Below are positions 60,401 through 64,000 of a DNA stretch of 64,000 nt, piece by piece. The stretch's first letter is position 1; each line of letters begins with the position of its first letter. The stretch lies in contig NC_092479.1 in the NCBI RefSeq assembly GCF_047495875.1, positions 9,508,806 through 9,572,805 of the forward strand, written 5' to 3'. A program made the position numbers and the translations under genes. The stretch is from Pithys albifrons albifrons. Lineage: Eukaryota; Chordata; Aves; Passeriformes; Thamnophilidae. The notes under the pieces were generated by a model, which saw nothing but the letters and a program-made list of their open reading frames with translations, searched no databases and had not been told where the DNA came from.

Positions 60401-63400
60401 TGCCATTTTTCAGCCCAGAATTCCGGACGGACGAAGATTGCTGCCGGGAAAAAAGGGCCAGGACAGAAAGCGATTGCTCCTTTTCTAGGGTCAATAGGGC
60501 CCCATCATTGGCACCTGAGAGCCAAAGGCTGCCGCCTTTTCCCTGGGCGCAAAGCTCGACGGCGCGGGCCACGTGCAGGTCCGGGAAAGTGCCATTTTTC
60601 AGCCCAGAATTCCGGACGGACGAAGATTGCTGCCAGGAAAAAAGGGCCAGGACAGAAAGCCATTGCTCCTTTTCTAGGGTCAATAGGGCCCCATCATTGG
60701 CACCTGAGAGCCAAAGGCTGCCGCCTTTTCCCTGGGCGCAAAGCTCGACGGCGCGGGCCACGTGCAGGTCTGGGAAAGTGCCATTTTTCAGCCCAGAATT
60801 CCGGACGGACGAAGATTGCTGCCAGGAAAAAAGGGCCAGGACAGAAAGCCATTGCTCCTTTTCTAGGGTCAATAGGGCCCCATCATTGGCACCTGAGAGC
60901 CAAAGGCTGCCGCCTTTTCCCTGGGCGCAAAGCTCGACGGCGCGGGCCACGTGCAGGTCCGGGAAAGTGCCATTATTCAGCCCAGAATTCCGGACGGACG
61001 AAGATTGCTGCCAGGAAAAAAGGGCCAGGACAGAAAGCGATTGCTCCTTTTCTAGGGTCAATAGGGCCCCATCATTGGCACCTGAGAGCCAAAGGCTGCC
61101 GCCTTTTCCCTGGGCGCAAAGCTCGACGGCGCGGGCCACGTGCAGGTCCGGGAAAGTGCCATTTTTCAGCCCAGAATTCCGGACGGACGAAGATTGCTGC
61201 CAGGAAAAAAGGGCCAGGACAGAAAGCGATTGCTCCTTTTCTAGGGTCAATAGGGCCCCATCATTGGCACCTGAGAGCCAAAGGCTGCCGCCTTTTCCCT
61301 GAGCGCAAAGCTCGACGGCGCGGGCCACGTGCAGGTCCGGGAAAGTGCCATTTTTCAGCCCAGAATTCCGGACGGACGAAGATTGCTGCCAGGAAAAAAG
61401 GGCCAGGACAGAAAGCCATTGCTCCTTTTCTAGGGTCAATAGGGCCCCATCATTGGCACCTGAGAGCCAAAGGCTGCCGCCTTTTCCCTGGGCGCAAAGC
61501 TCGACGGCGCGGGCCACGTGCAGGTCCGGGAAAGTGCCATTTTTCAGCCCAGAATTCCGGACGGACGAAGATTGCTGCCAGGAAAAAAGGGCCAGGACAG
61601 AAAGCGATTGCTCCTTTTCTAGGGTCAATAGGGCCCCATCATTGGCACCTGAGAGCCAAAGGCTGCCGCCTTTTCCCTGGGCGCAAAGCTCGACGGCGCG
61701 GGCCACGTGCAGGTCCGGGAAAGTGCCATTTTTCAGCCCAGAATTCCGGACGGACGAAGATTGCTGCCAGGAAAAAAGGGCCAGGACAGAAAGCCATTGC
61801 TCCTTTTCTAGGGTCAATAGGGCCCCATCATTGGCACCTGAGAGCCAAAGGCTGCCGCCTTTTCCCTGGGCGCAAAGCTCGACGGCGCGGGCCACGTGCA
61901 GGTCCGGGAAAGTGCCATTATTCAGCCCAGAATTCCGGACGGACGAAGATTGCTGCCAGGAAAAAAGGGCCAGGACAGAAAGCGATTGCTCCTTTTCTAG
62001 GGTCAATAGGGCCCCATCATTGGCACCTGAGAGCCGAAGGCTGCCGCCTTTTCCCTGGGCGCAAAGCTCGACGGCGCGGGCCACGTGCAGGTCTGGGAAA
62101 GTGCCATTTTTCAGCCCAGAATTCCGGACGGACGAAGATTGCTGCCAGGAAAAAAGGGCCAGGACAGAAAGCGATTGCTCCTTTTCTAGGGTCAATAGGG
62201 CCCCATCATTGGCACCTGAGAGCCAAAGGCTGCCGCCTTTTCCCTGGGCGCAAAGCTCGACGGCGCGGGCCACGTGCAGGTCCGGGAAAGTGCCATTTTT
62301 CAGCCCAGAATTCCGGACGGACGAAGATTGGTGCCAGGAAAAAAGGGCCAGGACAGAAAGCCATTGCTCCTTTTCTAGGGTCAATAGGGCCCCATCATTG
62401 GCACCTGAGAGCCAAAGGCTGCCGCCTTTTCCCTGGGCGCAAAGCTCGACGGCGCGGGCCACGTGCAGGTCCGGGAAAGTGCCATTTTTCAGCCCAGAAT
62501 TCCGGACGGACGAAGATTGGTGCCAGGAAAAAAGGGCCAGGACAGAAAGCCATTGCTCCTTTTCTAGGGTCAATAGGGCCCCATCATTGGCACCTGAGAG
62601 CCAAAGGCTGCCGCCTTTTCCCTGGGCGCAAAGCTCGACGGCGCGGGCCATGTGCAGGTCCGGGAAAGTGCCATTTTTCAGCCCAGAATTCCGGATGGAC
62701 GAAGATTGCTGCCAGGAAAAAAGGGCCAGGACAGAAAGCGATTGCTCCTTTTCTAGGGTCAATAGGGCCCCATCATTGGCACCCGAGAGCCAAAGGCTGC
62801 CGCCTTTTCCCTGGGCGCAAAGCTCGACGGCGCGGGCCACGTGCAGGTCCGGGAAAGTGCCATTTTTCAGCCCAGAATTCCGGACGGACGAAGATTGCTG
62901 CCAGGAAAAAAGGGCCAGGACAGAAAGCGATTGCTCCTTTTCTAGGGTCAATAGGGCCCCATCATTGGCACCTGAGAGCCAAAGGCTGCCGCCTTTTCCC
63001 TTGGCACAAAGCTTGACGGCGCGGGCCACGTGCAGGTCCGGGAAAGTGCCATTTTTCAGCCCAGAATTCCGGACGGACGAAGATTGGTGCCAGGAAAAAA
63101 GGGCCAGGACAGAAAGCGATTGCTCCTTTTCTAGGGTCAATAGGGCCCCATCATTGGCACCTGAGAGCCGAAGGCTGCCGCCTTTTCCCTGGGCGCAAAG
63201 CTCGACGGCGCGAGCCATGTGCAGGTCCGGGAAAGTGCCATTTTTCAGCCCAGAATTCCGGACGGACGAAGATTGCTGCCAGGAAAAAAGGGCCAGGACA
63301 GAAAGCGATTGCTCCTTTTCTAGGGTCAATAGGGCCCCATCATTGGCACCCGAGAGCCAAAGGCTGCCGCCTTTTCCCTGAGCGCAAAGCTCGACGGCGC

Positions 63401-64000
63401 GGGCCACGTGCAGGTCCGGGAAAGTGCCATTTTTCAGCCCAGAATTCCGGACGGACGAAGATTGCTGCCAGGAAAAAAGGGCCAGGACAGAAAGCCATTG
63501 CTCCTTTTCTAGGGTCAATAGGGCCCCATCATTGGCACCTGAGAGCCAAAGGCTGCCGCCTTTTCCCTGGGCGCCAAGCTCGACGGCGCGGGCCACGTGC
63601 AGGTCCGGGAAAGTGCCATTATTCAGCCCAGAATTCCGGACGGACGAAGATTGGTGCCAGGAAAAAAGGGCCAGGACAGAAAGCGATTGCTCCTTTTCTA
63701 GGGTCAATAGGGCCCCATCATTGGCACCTGAGAGCCAAAGGCTGCCGCCTTTTCCCTGGGCGCAAAGCTCGACGGCGCGGGCCACGTGCAGGTCCGGGAA
63801 AGTGCCATTTTTCAGCCCAGAATTCCGGACGGACGAAGATTGCTGCCAGGAAAAAAGGGCCAGGACAGAAAGCGATTGCTCCTTTTCTAGGGTCAATAGG
63901 GCCCCATCATTGGCACCTGAGAGCCAAAGGCTGCCGCCTTTTCCCTGGGCGCAAAGCTCGACGGCGCGGGCCACGTGCAGGTCCGGGAAAGTGCCATTTT
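48446..64000. repeat. 189-bp satellite array, about 82 units, continuing past the window end
   Basis: The CCTGGG phase marker occurs at 48,446, 48,635 and 63,944. The first-to-last distance is 15,498 bp, exactly 82 x 189, so there is no net insertion or deletion across the array. Each unit contains an EcoRI site (GAATTC), a CACGTG palindrome in most copies, several CpGs and an A-run (AGGAAAAAAGGGCC). Variation is limited to a few recurrent sites: ACCTGAG/ACCCGAG, AGCGATT/AGCCATT, ATTGCTG/ATTGGTG, GCCAAAG/GCCGAAG, CATTTTTC/CATTATTC, GGGCGC/GAGCGC and GGCCACG/AGCCATG. The unit family was not recognised. The very long open frames through it are discussed separately. Confidence 0.97.

Noticed and set aside
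48357..63974. A 5,205-codon minus-strand open frame and a 4,868-codon plus-strand frame as giant repeat proteins
   Set aside because: Both arise because the 189-bp unit is a multiple of three without stops. Recurrent variants are non-synonymous in every frame, and the minus frame ends in LTR sequence rather than in its own C-terminus.
48446..64000. CENP-B box in the 189-bp unit
   Set aside because: The minus strand has a TTCG near the GACGAAG segment, but the required A and CGGG positions of the box do not follow.

Overview
This is eukaryotic DNA, almost certainly from a bird and probably a passerine. Two vertebrate genes are recognisable by protein sequence: the last six coding exons of KAZN (kazrin) and the complete coding sequence of TMEM51. 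Both lie on the + strand in the order known from human 1p36. CR1 LINE 3' ends, with their bird-typical terminal ATTCTRTG repeats, are scattered through the introns and spacers.

Layout. 1-7,628 is KAZN intron. 7,629-10,856 holds six KAZN coding exons ending in the short (non-SAM) C-terminus, followed by a 1.8 kb 3'UTR to about 12,650. 12,651-18,380 is intergenic with one CR1. 18,380-18,760 is a CpG island that fits the TMEM51 promoter, with a 5'UTR exon ending at 18,550. A 7.7 kb intron follows, carrying CR1 pieces and a 632-bp solo LTR with a 5-bp target duplication. TMEM51 coding exons are 26,331-26,680 and 27,815-28,214, with a poly(A) signal at 28,947.

After TMEM51 the sequence changes to tandem repeats for the remaining 35 kb. 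First come small minisatellites (12, ~24 and 51 bp; 29.2-31.25 kb), 1.1 kb of unremarkable sequence, and then G-rich minisatellites (32.4-33.25 kb). Next is a 14.4 kb compound array (33.29-47.64 kb) of ~10-bp C-rich repeats interspersed with clusters of a 45-bp GC-rich repeat, arranged as about 7-8 higher-order units of 1.4-2.6 kb. Last is a satellite of exact 189-bp period (47,639 to the window end, about 83 copies) interrupted near its edge by a second solo LTR (607 bp, 6-bp target duplication).

The 189-bp unit is a multiple of three with no stop in three frames, so the array yields very long open frames on both strands. Codon-position evidence argues against these being genes. The most interesting observations are the zero-net-indel 189-bp satellite next to the C-rich higher-order array, the LTR dated relative to the array, the apparent loss of the KAZN long-isoform splice donor, and an overlapping out-of-frame upstream ORF in TMEM51. 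No other protein or RNA genes could be supported.
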